Source: Fuerstiella sp. (lineage in GTDB: Bacteria > Planctomycetota > Planctomycetia > Planctomycetales > Planctomycetaceae). Taken from it: a stretch of DNA of 64,000 nucleotides. The notes below the pieces were generated by a model. That model was not told the DNA's origin and ran no database searches. It was given only the letters and a program-made list of their open reading frames with translations. Below, one piece after another: positions 9,449-20,840 of this stretch (position 1 is the first letter of the stretch; the number at the start of each line of letters is the position of its first letter). The DNA lies in the NCBI GenBank assembly GCA_029245955.1, contig JAQWOH010000015.1:124001-188000 (forward strand). Reading direction: 5' to 3'. Position numbers and translations under genes: made by a program.

Positions 9449-10366
9449 TTAATTGGCGCTCAGCTTCTTCTTTCCCGGAGCATACCTGAACGCAGTCAGC
9501 TTGCCTTCCATCATCTCCGGAAGAATAATCAGCTGTTTGTCTACAAGATAGGCGTGATCGGCCACGCCCTGAGGAAAGTTCATCAGCAGACGAGCTTTCC
9601 CTTTCTTACTGATTCCGAACAATTTGCCGTTGCGCCAGTCGGTCACGATGTAGCCCCCTTTGCCATCGGTCTCGATACCGTCCAGATGTCCAACGGGCTG
9701 CGGCGTAATTGCGGTGATTTCCTTTGTGCGAAGATTAATCTTCTGCAGACGGCCCGGCACCTTCGTGGAAAAGTCTTCCTGACTGAAGCCGGTTCCCCAG
9801 CCGCCGATCACCAGGGAGTCTCCATCCACAAGGACGCCGTTGGGATGTTCCAGCTGTTCGCCCTCAGCGAAAACTGAAACCTTGTCGTTCTTGTACTGAT
9901 AGATTCTGCTGGCCGCCAGGTCAGACACATAGACCGTCCCTTCTGAATCAGTTGCGAGGTCATTCAGAAAAACTGCATTGTTGACATCAATAACTTTCGC
10001 AATGTTTGCGCCCGCGATGTTAATCGCGACGATCTGATCAATGTCGCTGACGTACAAAATTCCCTGATGACTGCGAATCCCTTTGGGGGCATTCAGGCCG
10101 GTCACCCATTTGTTTTTCACCATTTTTCCGTCGATGGTCAGCTTGGAGATCCAGCCGTCACCATCCTTGCCCTTGCCGCCGCCTTCGCCAATCTGCGACA
10201 GAAACAGGAATCCTGTCGCCGGGTCATGGTACGCACTTTCCGGCGCTTTCAGCCCGGCAGAAACGGACCACACCGCATCCAGTTGTGGTCCACCTTCCGG
10301 GACCTCCTGGGCCATAGACGCAGAAGTCAGTGTTGTGGTGAGCAGGATCAGTGAAAGTCGAAACAT
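9449..10366 (-). CDS. Secreted SMP-30/gluconolactonase-like beta-propeller
   Basis: 305 residues with signal peptide MFRLSLILLTTTLTSASMAQ. The rest is a six-bladed-type propeller with repeated GxLYVSDI, GTVYVSDLAASRIYQ and HPNGVLVDGDSLVIGG units. This resembles SMP-30/lactonase and NHL-type proteins, which hydrolyse sugar lactones or bind ligands outside the cytoplasm. The acidic metal ligands of true gluconolactonases are not all identifiable by eye, so catalytic activity is uncertain. AAGGT precedes the ATG by 7 bases. Confidence 0.75.
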   Translation of the reverse strand: MFRLSLILLTTTLTSASMAQEVPEGGPQLDAVWSVSAGLKAPESAYHDPATGFLFLSQIGEGGGKGKDGDGWISKLTIDGKMVKNKWVTGLNAPKGIRSHQGILYVSDIDQIVAINIAGANIAKVIDVNNAVFLNDLATDSEGTVYVSDLAASRIYQYKNDKVSVFAEGEQLEHPNGVLVDGDSLVIGGWGTGFSQEDFSTKVPGRLQKINLRTKEITAITPQPVGHLDGIETDGKGGYIVTDWRNGKLFGISKKGKARLLMNFPQGVADHAYLVDKQLIILPEMMEGKLTAFRYAPGKKKLSAN

Positions 10367-10632
10367 CAGCGTACCTTTAATCTTCGCAGGCGAGCCAGCT
10401 CAGATAACATATCCGGGCTGTTGATTCAGACCATCCGGTGCTGGTCCCGGCCAACAGGAAATCAAGAATTGGAATCGTTTGCAACACACCGCATCTTGTG
10501 TCTATGAAATGTGACTGTTTTTTTCTGATTGCGGCCACTGTGTTTGACGCGTTTTAAGCCATTCACACGGGCACGCGGAATCAGGCGGGGTTCGTATCCT
10601 CCTTCCCGGCGTGCCGTTTTAAGGAACCTTCA

Positions 10633-11607
10633 TTGACACGGAACTCAACAATTACTCTGAAAACGATACGTGAAGCGGCAAAACGCATTCATGGCTACGT
10701 TCTTCGCACGCCTGTTGTTCAGTCACTGAACGTTGGCAATCTGGCGGGAGCAGAGGTCTTTTTCAAGTGTGAAAACCAGCAGCACATTGGTGCGTTCAAA
10801 TCACGTGGTGCCTGCAACGCTGTGTTCTCTCTGTCGGAAGATGAAGCCGCAGCCGGGGTTGTTGCCCACTCTTCCGGAAATCATGCAGCTGCACTGGCCC
10901 GGGCCGCGCAGTTGCGTGGCATCACCGCTCACATCGTTATGCCTCACGACTCAGCGACCGTCAAGATCGATGCCGTGCGCGGCTACGGTGTGGAACCGAC
11001 ATTCTGCGAGCCCGATTCGGATTCGCGTCAGGCTGCCGCAGACAAGGTGATCGCTGCAACCGGGGCCACGTTTATCCATCCGTTCAACGACGAACGAGTC
11101 ATCGCGGGGCAGGGCACCACGGCGCTCGAATTGCTTGAGGAAGTTCCCGATCTGGATGCGATTGTGGTACCTGTCGGCGGCGGTGGACTATTGAGCGGAA
11201 CGTTGATCGCAGCGAAGTCACTGAACCCGCACATCAAGGTCTTCGCCGCCGAACCGGAATGGGCCGACGACGCATTTCGCAGCTTCGAATCGGGAAGTAT
11301 TGAAGCACCCGTGCGTCATGACACAATTGCCGACGGATTGCGCACTTGTCTGGGCACACTGACGTTCCCGGTCATCCAGGAACTCGTGGACGAGGTACTG
11401 CTGGTGAGCGAAGAACAGATCGCGACTGCCACGCTGGCGATGATGTTTCAGGCGAAGATCTTCGCAGAACCATCGGGAGCAGTTCCACTGGCCGCAGTCA
11501 TGCAGAATAAATCCCGATTCGCCGATCAGCGAATCGGGATCATTGTTTCAGGCGGGAACCTTGACCCATCGACACTTCACCGATTGATCAGCGGTGGTAA
11601 CACATAA
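10633..11607 (+). CDS. PLP-dependent serine/threonine dehydratase (or serine racemase)
   Basis: 324 residues, fold type II PLP enzyme. The PLP lysine is in FKSRGACNAV (Lys near 55), the substrate loop is SSGNHAAALA, the phosphate-binding loop is VGGGGLLSG, and SGGNLD near the C-terminus would contact the pyridine nitrogen. There is no C-terminal ACT domain, so it resembles the catabolic threonine dehydratase/serine racemase group more than the feedback-regulated biosynthetic IlvA. The enzyme would deaminate serine or threonine to pyruvate or 2-oxobutyrate. The start is a TTG, well supported by AAGGA seven bases upstream. It is divergent from the propeller gene. Confidence 0.87.
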   Translation: MTRNSTITLKTIREAAKRIHGYVLRTPVVQSLNVGNLAGAEVFFKCENQQHIGAFKSRGACNAVFSLSEDEAAAGVVAHSSGNHAAALARAAQLRGITAHIVMPHDSATVKIDAVRGYGVEPTFCEPDSDSRQAAADKVIAATGATFIHPFNDERVIAGQGTTALELLEEVPDLDAIVVPVGGGGLLSGTLIAAKSLNPHIKVFAAEPEWADDAFRSFESGSIEAPVRHDTIADGLRTCLGTLTFPVIQELVDEVLLVSEEQIATATLAMMFQAKIFAEPSGAVPLAAVMQNKSRFADQRIGIIVSGGNLDPSTLHRLISGGNT

Positions 11608-11733
11608 CGCCGCGACGGTCACGTATCTGCGTGTGCTGATGGAACTGCCAGTGACTTTTGCGGTGCCGGACAGCAGCGGCAAACGCAGTTCACACCGTCT
11701 CTGCCCGTCGACAGCCGACAAAGCACGAATCGA

Positions 11734-12942
11734 TTATGCGCCGTATTTCTCCAGGCGCCCGGCATGTGCCAGTACCTGCAGCATCAGGTATTTCGCTTCG
11801 AACTGGCCCAGTTCACCGATTCGGCAGGCAGCTTCGCCGAACGTTGTTGATCCATCAAAACGGCAGATGTCGGATGCCAGCAATGTGGGCACGGCATGTC
11901 CACTGTGAGCTTTCATCTTGGCCGGTGTGCTGTGGTCGCCGGTCACAACCAGAACATCCGGTTTCAGAACGGTCATTCGTGGAATTGCAGAATCAAGTTC
12001 TTCCGTTCGCTGTACCTTGGCGTCGAAGTTCCCGTCTTCGCCGGTGCTGTCCGTGTATTTGAAATGCACAAAGAAGAAGTCGTAGTTGTCCCAGTTTTGT
12101 TCCAGGCACTTCATCTGGTCATCCAGTGTCTGACCGGCGTCCAGAATGTCCATCCCCACCAGACGTGCGAGCCCTCGATACATCGGATAAACCGCAATCG
12201 CCGCGGCTCTGGTACCGTAGACTTCTTCGAAAGTCGGAATCGGCGGCATCTTTGCAATGCCACGCATCGTCAGCAGATTGGCGGGCGCATCATCCTTCAG
12301 TACTTCAGCTGCCTGACGCAGAAACTCGGCACAGACTTCAGCTGTTTTCTCAGACGCAGTGTCATTGCCTTTTGGCGCGAGGGGAGGGACACCGGTCTTC
12401 TGCGGATCTGTATCGTCGACGTTGCCACCGAGACCTTCGGCCCGGAAGACAATCACCAATCGGTATTCCTTCACATGGTGGACGAAGACTTCAACGCCGG
12501 GGATTTTGATCGTATCCAGTTTCTCGCACAGCTTTTCCCCGATTTCGCTGGCAATACGTCCGGCCCGACGATCGGTGATGTTGCCCTCACCGTCAATCGT
12601 GCAGTAGTTGCCGCGAATTGCAACATCGTTGGGGCCGAGCTCGAAATCGATTCCGAGAGCTTCCAGCACTCCGCGCCCGATGTCGTACTGCAACGGGTCA
12701 TAGCCAAACAGGCCCAGATGTCCCGGTCCGCTGCCTGGAGCAATGCCCGGTAATACGGGGACACTCATCCCCAGTGATGACCTTGCGGCCAGAGCGTCCA
12801 GGTTTGGGGTATTGGCGGTCTCCAGTTCCGTCTTACCACCGGGTTCCAGCGGAAGTCCACCAAGACCGTCGCCCACGTACAGGATGATCTTCGAATCGTT
12901 CTTGCGTTGCAGCTTACGAGTGAGTGTGTGGATATCAGTCAT
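11734..12942 (-). CDS. apgM: 2,3-bisphosphoglycerate-independent phosphoglycerate mutase, ApgM type
   Basis: About 402 residues, of the alkaline-phosphatase superfamily 'archaeal' iPGM that interconverts 3- and 2-phosphoglycerate in glycolysis. Visible family features are the N-terminal metal/nucleophile region ILYVGDGLGGLP, TANTPNLDALAARSSLGM, GSGPGHLGLFGYDP, and the C-terminal metal-ligand stretch VVTGDHSTPAKMKAHSGHAVP. A GTG-started frame reaches 12981, but the ATG at 12942 gives the usual short N-terminus before the first strand. The gene is convergent with the dehydratase gene; only ~125 bases separate their ends. Confidence 0.93.
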   Translation of the reverse strand: MTDIHTLTRKLQRKNDSKIILYVGDGLGGLPLEPGGKTELETANTPNLDALAARSSLGMSVPVLPGIAPGSGPGHLGLFGYDPLQYDIGRGVLEALGIDFELGPNDVAIRGNYCTIDGEGNITDRRAGRIASEIGEKLCEKLDTIKIPGVEVFVHHVKEYRLVIVFRAEGLGGNVDDTDPQKTGVPPLAPKGNDTASEKTAEVCAEFLRQAAEVLKDDAPANLLTMRGIAKMPPIPTFEEVYGTRAAAIAVYPMYRGLARLVGMDILDAGQTLDDQMKCLEQNWDNYDFFFVHFKYTDSTGEDGNFDAKVQRTEELDSAIPRMTVLKPDVLVVTGDHSTPAKMKAHSGHAVPTLLASDICRFDGSTTFGEAACRIGELGQFEAKYLMLQVLAHAGRLEKYGA

Positions 12943-13003
12943 GATTTTGTGAATGGTGGCAGAAGGAAACGAACAGGACACACGATGTGTCGTTGACAGG
13001 ATA

Positions 13004-13192
13004 TTAGTTGTCGACCGAGTGATGCAAACAAATCAGGCACCTGGCGCCCGGAGTCCCGGTTTTTCCCTGACACCGGAAGTCTTCGCCTGGACTTGGGTAA
13101 GAATGTTCAAAAAAGCCATCGCAACACGGGCAGCGATAGAAAGCCCCCGTTACTTGAATTCCGCAGATTGCAGCGCGACGTGGCAGCTGCAG
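13004..13192 (-). other. Possible small Cys-rich protein without a standard start codon
   Basis: An open frame lies between pgpA and apgM on their strand. It would encode about 62 residues with seven cysteines, including CPCC and CLIC pairs that look like a small zinc-ribbon. No ATG, GTG or TTG is available after the upstream in-frame stop; the first plausible initiator is a CTG at 13192, five bases after the pgpA stop. It could be a real small protein with a rare start, a 5'-degraded gene, or chance. Confidence 0.25.
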
Positions 13193-13196
13193 ATGT

Positions 13197-13670
13197 TCAA
13201 ATCAGATGCGTGAGCAGATAAAGGCATGCCGCGGCGTAGCAAGCAGCCACTGTATCATCGATCATGATGCCAAAGCCGCCGGTCAACCTGTCGCACTGAC
13301 GTACCGGAGGCGGTTTCCAAATGTCAAAAACCCGGAACAGAATGAAACCGGCAATCAGGACGATCCACGGGCGGGGTCCGTTCAGGGGCACAAGAGCATA
13401 GACCAGTGGGAACGCCGCGATTTCGTCCCAGACCACGCTGCCTGGATCCTTGGTGTTTCGCAGCCGGGCAGCCACGTTGCAAAGCGGAACTCCGACGGCG
13501 AACATCGCTGCGGCCACGATCAGACGTACCCACCATACTGTATCAAAGTAACCCAGCCCCCAGCCCAGCGGAATCCCCCAGAGACTGCCCCAGGTTCCCG
13601 GTGCAAACCGGATTCTTCCCAGACCGAAGCCTTCGGCAGCAAACAGGATGACTTTGTCGCGGGAACTCAC
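13197..13670 (-). CDS. pgpA: Phosphatidylglycerophosphatase A
   Basis: About 157 residues. PgpA dephosphorylates phosphatidylglycerol phosphate in the inner membrane on the way to phosphatidylglycerol and cardiolipin. The signature is complete: GFGLGRIRFAPGTWGSL at the N-terminus, VVWDEIAAF with the metal-binding Asp/Glu, FRVFDIWKPPPVRQ, and GGFGIMIDDTVAA near the C-terminus, with three or four hydrophobic segments between. A TTG-started frame extends to 13706; the GTG at 13670 gives the family's usual start (SSRDKVILFAAEGFG) and has AGGAAG upstream. Confidence 0.9.
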   Translation of the reverse strand: MSSRDKVILFAAEGFGLGRIRFAPGTWGSLWGIPLGWGLGYFDTVWWVRLIVAAAMFAVGVPLCNVAARLRNTKDPGSVVWDEIAAFPLVYALVPLNGPRPWIVLIAGFILFRVFDIWKPPPVRQCDRLTGGFGIMIDDTVAACYAAACLYLLTHLI

Positions 13671-13811
13671 CAGATCTTCACTTCCTGGAACACGCAAACT
13701 GGGCAAGACGACTGTTCACAAATTTGCCATCGCCTTATACTCAAATCCAGACAGCGGTTCTCCTGATAATTGTTGTACTCGTCGAAACTTGATGGCTCGG
13801 AAAAGGATCTC

Positions 13812-15518
13812 ATGTCAACGGCAGAAGTCAAACTCAGCAAGCTGGAACATCTCAAAGAAGGCAGCCATCAACTTCGTGGCACCATTCCCGAAGAACTACT
13901 GAACGAAAATCCGGAATTCAGCGGCGATGCCAGCCAGTTGCTGAAACATCATGGCAGCTATATGCAGGATGATCGAGACGTCCGCAAGGAAAAGAATGAA
14001 GACGGCACAAGGAAGGCAAAAGAGTTTTCGTGCATGGTGCGCACACGGATTCCTGGTGGTCGAGTGACAGCGCCGCAGTTCCTCGCAGAACTGGATCTGT
14101 GCGACAGACTGGGTAACGGCACCGTACGCATCACTACTCGACAGGGCTTCCAGCTGCATGGCGTTCTGAAAAGTAACCTGAGAGAAACGATCCGTGCCAT
14201 CAATGATACAAAGCTGACAACCTTTGCCGCGTGCGGAGACGTAAATCGTAATGTGATGTGCTGTCCGGCACCGTACAAGAACAATCCTGTGCACGATGAG
14301 ATGCAGGCTCTGTCGCAGGAACTGGCCGATCACTTCAAACCTAAAACAACCGGTTACTTTGACATCTGGCTGTCGGATGAAGATGGCGAAAAGACCAACG
14401 TTGCAGATTTCAAGCCGGTCGTAGAACCGATCTACGGCGAACGTTATCTGCCCCGCAAATTCAAAATGGCGATCGCCGAACCTGCCGACAACTGCGTCGA
14501 CGTATATACCAACGATCTGGGGCTACTAGCTGTTGTCGAAGATGGAAAGATCGCGGGTTACAACGTGCTTGTGGGTGGCGGTATGGGAACGACACCTTCC
14601 GCTGCAAAAACCTACCCTCGAATCGCTGACAAGCTGACGTTCGCAACGCCTGACCAGGTGGTTGCCGTCGCCGAAGCGATCGTCAAGGTACAGCGAGATC
14701 ACGGTAATCGTGAAGATCGCAAGATCGCTCGTCTGAAGTACCTGATCGAAGCCTGGGGCCTGCCGAAGTTCAAGCAGAAAGTAGAAGAGTATTTCGGCCA
14801 GTCACTGCCCGAACCGCATGCCACTGACGTCACCGGGGTTGAGGACCACATCGGTTGGTATGAACAGGGCGACGGCAAGTTATTCCTTGGCATCAACCTC
14901 GAAAGCGGTCGCATCAAAGACGACGGTGACCTGCGGATCAAGTCGGGGTTGCGAGCGATCCTGACGAGATTTGGCATGGACACACGTCTGACGGCGCTGC
15001 AAAGCGTGATTCTGTGTGACATTGATCCGGCTGACAAAGAGCAGATCAACGTCTTGCTGGCGGAACACGGAATCAAAAACGCCGACGAACTGTCGTTGGC
15101 GCGACGATACGCCGTTGCGTGCCCTGCCTTTCCTACGTGTGGTCTGTCCATCACGGAATCTGAGCGGATTCTTCCGACAGTGATTGATCAGCTGGACGTG
15201 GAAATGGCCAAACACGGTCTGGCATCACAGAAAATCGCCGTGCACATCACCGGTTGCCCCAACGGCTGTGGCCGACCTTACACGCCGGACATCGGTCTGG
15301 TGGGCAAGGCCGTGGGCAAGTACACACTGTTTCTGGGTGGCAACCCCGAAGGCACGCGACTGTGTTTCATTTACAAGGACATGGTCCCGCTGGACGAAAT
15401 TGTGCTCACGGTGTCACCTCTGCTGGGTGCGTATAAGGCCGAACGCAGTGACGGAGAGTCCTTCGGCGACTACTGCGCACGCATTGGGCAGGAAGGTCTG
15501 GCCGCGAAAGTCGCGTAA
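13812..15518 (+). CDS. cysI: Assimilatory sulfite reductase, hemoprotein (siroheme/Fe4S4) subunit
   Basis: About 568 residues; catalyses six-electron reduction of sulfite to sulfide for cysteine synthesis. The four cysteines that hold the coupled siroheme-4Fe4S centre are present as CPAFPTC (C-x5-C) and CPNGC (C-x3-C) near residues 440-485. The substrate-side RITTRQGFQLHGV and the GGGMGTTPS region are also clear. The ATG at 13812 follows AAAGGA; a TTG 42 bases upstream is less likely. No NADPH-flavoprotein (CysJ), ferredoxin or other sulfate-assimilation gene is adjacent, so electrons could come from ferredoxin or a distant CysJ; the sequence does not settle this. Confidence 0.93.
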   Translation: MSTAEVKLSKLEHLKEGSHQLRGTIPEELLNENPEFSGDASQLLKHHGSYMQDDRDVRKEKNEDGTRKAKEFSCMVRTRIPGGRVTAPQFLAELDLCDRLGNGTVRITTRQGFQLHGVLKSNLRETIRAINDTKLTTFAACGDVNRNVMCCPAPYKNNPVHDEMQALSQELADHFKPKTTGYFDIWLSDEDGEKTNVADFKPVVEPIYGERYLPRKFKMAIAEPADNCVDVYTNDLGLLAVVEDGKIAGYNVLVGGGMGTTPSAAKTYPRIADKLTFATPDQVVAVAEAIVKVQRDHGNREDRKIARLKYLIEAWGLPKFKQKVEEYFGQSLPEPHATDVTGVEDHIGWYEQGDGKLFLGINLESGRIKDDGDLRIKSGLRAILTRFGMDTRLTALQSVILCDIDPADKEQINVLLAEHGIKNADELSLARRYAVACPAFPTCGLSITESERILPTVIDQLDVEMAKHGLASQKIAVHITGCPNGCGRPYTPDIGLVGKAVGKYTLFLGGNPEGTRLCFIYKDMVPLDEIVLTVSPLLGAYKAERSDGESFGDYCARIGQEGLAAKVA

Positions 15519-15729
15519 CTGCGCCAGACCAAACGACTGGTTCTGTTCTTCTTGTTCCCAGGCTGCGGCCCGGGCGCGCCAGTCCGTGAAGCTCCGCTTA
15601 GCCGCGTGCCGTCGACTGTCATATGTCCGAAGCAGAGCTTCGGACATGCCCGGTCCCAAATCGGAGTCTGGCACCGGGCATCTCAACGATCAAATCCTTT
15701 CGACAGCAGCTTCAGACGCTCTTTATGCG
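15519..15729. terminator. Convergent intergenic region with perfect hairpin
   Basis: It lies between the converging cysI and response-regulator genes. At 15623-15647 arms ATGTCCGAAG and CTTCGGACAT pair perfectly around a 5-base loop. There is no T-run on either side, so it is either a bidirectional terminator or mRNA end-stabiliser, or a dispersed REP-like palindrome. Confidence 0.5.
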
Positions 15730-17148
15730 CTACTTTCGCAGATCGTATTCTTTGATTTTGCGGTACAGCGTTCGTTCGCCGATGCCCAGCAGGCGAGCAC
15801 TTTCTTCGCGGTTGCCATCGGTCAGTTCCAGGGCTCGCTGAATATAGTACTTTTCAACTTCATCCATCGGGCGGCCGATCAGTGAGTCCGCTCCGGACAC
15901 GCCTTCACCTTCGGCAAGGGCCTCTTCGTTGGCGGCAAGTGGTGCAATTTCCGGCGGGAGGCCATCGACGTCAAGCAGTCCGTCAGTATCCATCACTACC
16001 ATCCGTTCGATGGTATTCCGCAGCTCTCGGATGTTGCCGGGCCATTGATGACTGAGAAGTGCCCGTCGAGCCGTCCGGGAAAAGCCTTCAACCTCGCGAC
16101 CTGTTTTTTTCGACTGATCCTTTAGAAAATGCTCCATCAGCAGCGGTATGTCACCGGGACGTTCTCGCAATGGAGGCAGTTCGATACTGACGACGTTCAG
16201 ACGGTAGTAAAGATCTTCCCGGAATTTGCCTTCTTCGACCAGCTTCTTCAGATTGGCGTTGGTTGCAGCCACCAGCCGAACATTGATATCCAGTTCTTCA
16301 TTGGCTCCCAGTCGGGTGATTTTGCGTTCTTCCAGAACCCGCAGCAGTTTGACCTGCGTATCGAGCGGCGTTTCACCCACTTCGTCCAGGAACAAGGTGC
16401 CACCATTGGCATGTTCAAACTTGCCAATCCGACGACCCACCGCTCCGGTGAACGAACCTTCCTCATGTCCGAACAGTTCGCTTTCGAGGATACTGTCAGG
16501 CAGGGCTGAAATATTCAGCGGGACAAATGGCTTGTTCTTGCGAAGGCTGTTCTGGTGAATTGCCTTGGCGACCAGCTCTTTACCAGTACCGTTTTCTCCG
16601 CGTATCAGAATGGTTGTGTCCGTGGGTGAAACGTTCTTCAGGATCTCGATGATGCGATGCATCGGCGCGCTGTTGCCGATGACCCCTTCAAATCCAAAAC
16701 GTTCCTCCAGGGATCTCCGCAATTCCGCATTGCGTCGGATCAATCGCAATCGTGCAGACGCTTTCTCGACGGCTGACCGAAGTTCACCAATGTCCAGCGG
16801 TTTGGTCAGATAGGTGTACGCGCCATGCTGCATGGCCGTGACGGCCGACGTAATCGAGCCGTGTCCGGTGAGTACAATGACTTCTGCGTCCGGCAATTCT
16901 TCCTTGGACTGACTCAGAATTTCCAGTCCGTCGATTTCTCCCATCTGCAGGTCCGTCACAACGACGTCCCACGATTCACTGGAAATCATTTTGGCGCCGA
17001 GTTCGCCGGAACCCGCCACTTTGCATTCGCAGTTGATACGTTCCAGACTTTCAGCCACTGCCTGCGCATGGCTTTCGTCGTCGTCCACAACCAGCACGCG
17101 GACGGGGATTGATCTGAGATCGGGTGGTTCGTTCTTGTCGTCAGCCAT
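15730..17148 (-). CDS. NtrC-family sigma-54-dependent response regulator
   Basis: 472 residues. Receiver domain ~15-130 with phospho-acceptor Asp in [16 protein letters not shown]+ domain ~155-390 with Walker A GENGTGKE, the sigma-54-contact loop [17 protein letters not shown] (GSFTGA instead of the more common GAFTGA), and Walker [12 protein letters not shown]-terminal Fis-type helix-turn-helix ends [14 protein letters not shown]. It would activate sigma-54 promoters after phosphorylation by the kinase encoded 18 bases upstream on the same strand. No neighbouring gene indicates the regulon, and I did not find a convincing -24/-12 site in the adjacent intergenic regions. Confidence 0.93.
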   Translation of the reverse strand: MADDKNEPPDLRSIPVRVLVVDDDESHAQAVAESLERINCECKVAGSGELGAKMISSESWDVVVTDLQMGEIDGLEILSQSKEELPDAEVIVLTGHGSITSAVTAMQHGAYTYLTKPLDIGELRSAVEKASARLRLIRRNAELRRSLEERFGFEGVIGNSAPMHRIIEILKNVSPTDTTILIRGENGTGKELVAKAIHQNSLRKNKPFVPLNISALPDSILESELFGHEEGSFTGAVGRRIGKFEHANGGTLFLDEVGETPLDTQVKLLRVLEERKITRLGANEELDINVRLVAATNANLKKLVEEGKFREDLYYRLNVVSIELPPLRERPGDIPLLMEHFLKDQSKKTGREVEGFSRTARRALLSHQWPGNIRELRNTIERMVVMDTDGLLDVDGLPPEIAPLAANEEALAEGEGVSGADSLIGRPMDEVEKYYIQRALELTDGNREESARLLGIGERTLYRKIKEYDLRK

Positions 17149-17166
17149 TTCTTTGGAAATAATCGT

Positions 17167-17889
17167 CTACGATGCGACGGTTGTGGGAAGAAGTATTGTG
17201 AATCGTGTGCCTCGGCCCGGCTCACTTTCGCAGGCAATCGTGCCTCCATGTGCTTCGATGATACGCCGAACTGTCGGCAATCCCAGCCCACTACCGCCTG
17301 AACGGGTCGAATAGAAGGCCTGAAACATTTTCGAAACGGTTTTGCTGTCCATTCCCTCACCCGTGTCGATTACCTGAAGAGCAATCCCGTTGTCCTGGGC
17401 CATCGTCAGAAACTCCAGAGTGCCACCGTCGGACATGGCCTGCAGAGCGTTCCGGGCAAGATTCGACAACACCTGCCGTATTAACGCCCGGTCAATTTTC
17501 ACGGGCGGAAGATTGGCGTCAAGGTGGGGACGAAGTTCGACACCCTGTTCTTCTGCCTGACGTGTGAGGAACGCCAAAAACGTATCGACCTCATCGTTAA
17601 GACTGCATTCGTGCAGATCCAGTTGACCAGCTTTGGCAAACTGCAGAAACTCATTCAGGACATCTTCCAGACTTAGGCACTCGCCCTGCAGTTTGCCAAT
17701 ACGATCCATCATCCTGCGTGCTCGCGCAGAATCTTCTTCCTCCAGATCCTCTGCCAGCAATTCCAGATTCATCCGAATCGTTGACAACGGATTTCGGATT
17801 TCGTGGGCCAGACCGCCCGCCAGAGTTGCCAGTTCGGTGTTCTGAGCCTGGAGACGTTCGCGTTCGTTGGTGTTCAGCGCTGAGGTCAT
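17167..17889 (-). CDS. Soluble sensor histidine kinase, partner of the NtrC-type regulator
   Basis: About 240 residues. It has only the transmitter: a HisKA dimerisation helix with the phospho-His in GGLAHEIRNPLSTIR (residues ~25-40), and a HATPase domain with N box NLARNALQAM, G1 DTGEGM and G2 GGSGLGL. There is no transmembrane segment and no input domain beyond a short coiled N-terminus, so the signal is cytoplasmic or comes through another protein, as in NtrB-like kinases without PAS. A longer frame reaches 17970; the ATG at 17889 starts just before the helical N-terminus. It forms an operon with the regulator. Confidence 0.88.
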   Translation of the reverse strand: MTSALNTNERERLQAQNTELATLAGGLAHEIRNPLSTIRMNLELLAEDLEEEDSARARRMMDRIGKLQGECLSLEDVLNEFLQFAKAGQLDLHECSLNDEVDTFLAFLTRQAEEQGVELRPHLDANLPPVKIDRALIRQVLSNLARNALQAMSDGGTLEFLTMAQDNGIALQVIDTGEGMDSKTVSKMFQAFYSTRSGGSGLGLPTVRRIIEAHGGTIACESEPGRGTRFTILLPTTVAS

Positions 17890-18070
17890 TATGGCTGAAT
17901 TCCTGAAGTTTGAACGCCTGGTCCCGGGCGAGGCGACCCACGTCCCGTGGTCACGCCCTTGCCCCGTCACCTACTACCCGCAGGGGCGAGAAAGGACGTC
18001 GTAACAGCAAACAGAACAACGATTCAAGAATCGTTGACACAGACCTCACTCCAAATCAATTCTGTGCTGA

Positions 18071-18101
18071 TGTGCGCCACTGGCAAAGCCAGTGGCACAC
18101 A
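18071..18101. terminator. Strong hairpin downstream of pnp
   Basis: Arms GCCACTGGC and GCCAGTGGC pair perfectly around AAA; after one mismatch the stem extends by TGTG/CACA. It follows the pnp stop codon on the minus strand by about 28 bases and precedes the kinase gene. No T-run follows. It may be a terminator, an RNA-stability element or a dispersed palindrome. Confidence 0.5.
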
Positions 18102-18128
18102 CATCCTTACCTGACCAACGACAGGGAT

Positions 18129-20261
<2,133 letters not shown>

Positions 20262-20840
20262 GATCAATCCTTACCCGGGCATGCCGGTGTAGCAACCACT
20301 GATCGCAGTTCGAAAGTCAGATTTTCGGCACGTGCAGCAACTTCACGGCATCAAAACAGCAAGCCGCAGGCCGTAGGTGGCCTGCGATATCACGCGTTCT
20401 TTGGTGGTCAGTGGCAGGCCTTCCAGCCGCAGTGGTCAGAACAGGACGCTCCGACGAATGACACTTTCTTAACCACACCAGACACGCGTTGAGGGTCAAC
20501 AACGTCTTCGAACTTCCAACCCGTCAAACAATACGCCTGCAAATTCCGACAATTTGAAGTCACCCCAGGTGGCGGCAATCCGCGACGAACCTGCGGCAGC
20601 AGTTAAACAAACAATGAAATATTCAAACCCACAAACAATGAGACCTCATCTGCTGTCAACAAGTACGACAAACATCCGCCCGTTGGGCAGGACTCATTCG
20701 CAACGATACTTGTCAGAGTGCGGCCCGCGTCCTGTCGGACGCAGCTACAGAGATCTCCTGATAACACAGGACTGCGCCGAACAACATTGCAGTCCAACAA
20801 AACAGGCGTTGGCTTCTCAGGAAACCAACGCCGCAACTTG
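20262..20840. other. rpsO-pnp intergenic region
   Basis: No gene is evident. It contains the rpsO terminator at its right end and a hairpin at 20365-20386 (arms CGCAGGCC and GGCCTGCG) about 105 bases upstream of the pnp start, within the probable pnp leader. In some bacteria PNPase controls its own mRNA through a cleaved leader hairpin; this stem is a candidate for that, though it also resembles dispersed palindromes elsewhere in the window. Confidence 0.4.
20797..20832 (-). terminator. Rho-independent terminator of rpsO
   Basis: Read on the minus strand, GGCGTTGG and CCAACGCC form a stem just after the rpsO stop codon, followed by TGTTTTGTT. Stem plus U-rich tract at this distance fits intrinsic termination, partly separating rpsO from pnp. 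Confidence 0.6.

Noticed and set aside
11896-12753. 285-codon plus-strand frame opposite apgM
   Set aside because: Antisense shadow of a well-conserved metabolic enzyme.
18091-18110. Sigma-54 promoter candidate near TGGCACACACATC
   Set aside because: The -12 GC element is absent and the sequence is the distal arm of a strong hairpin.
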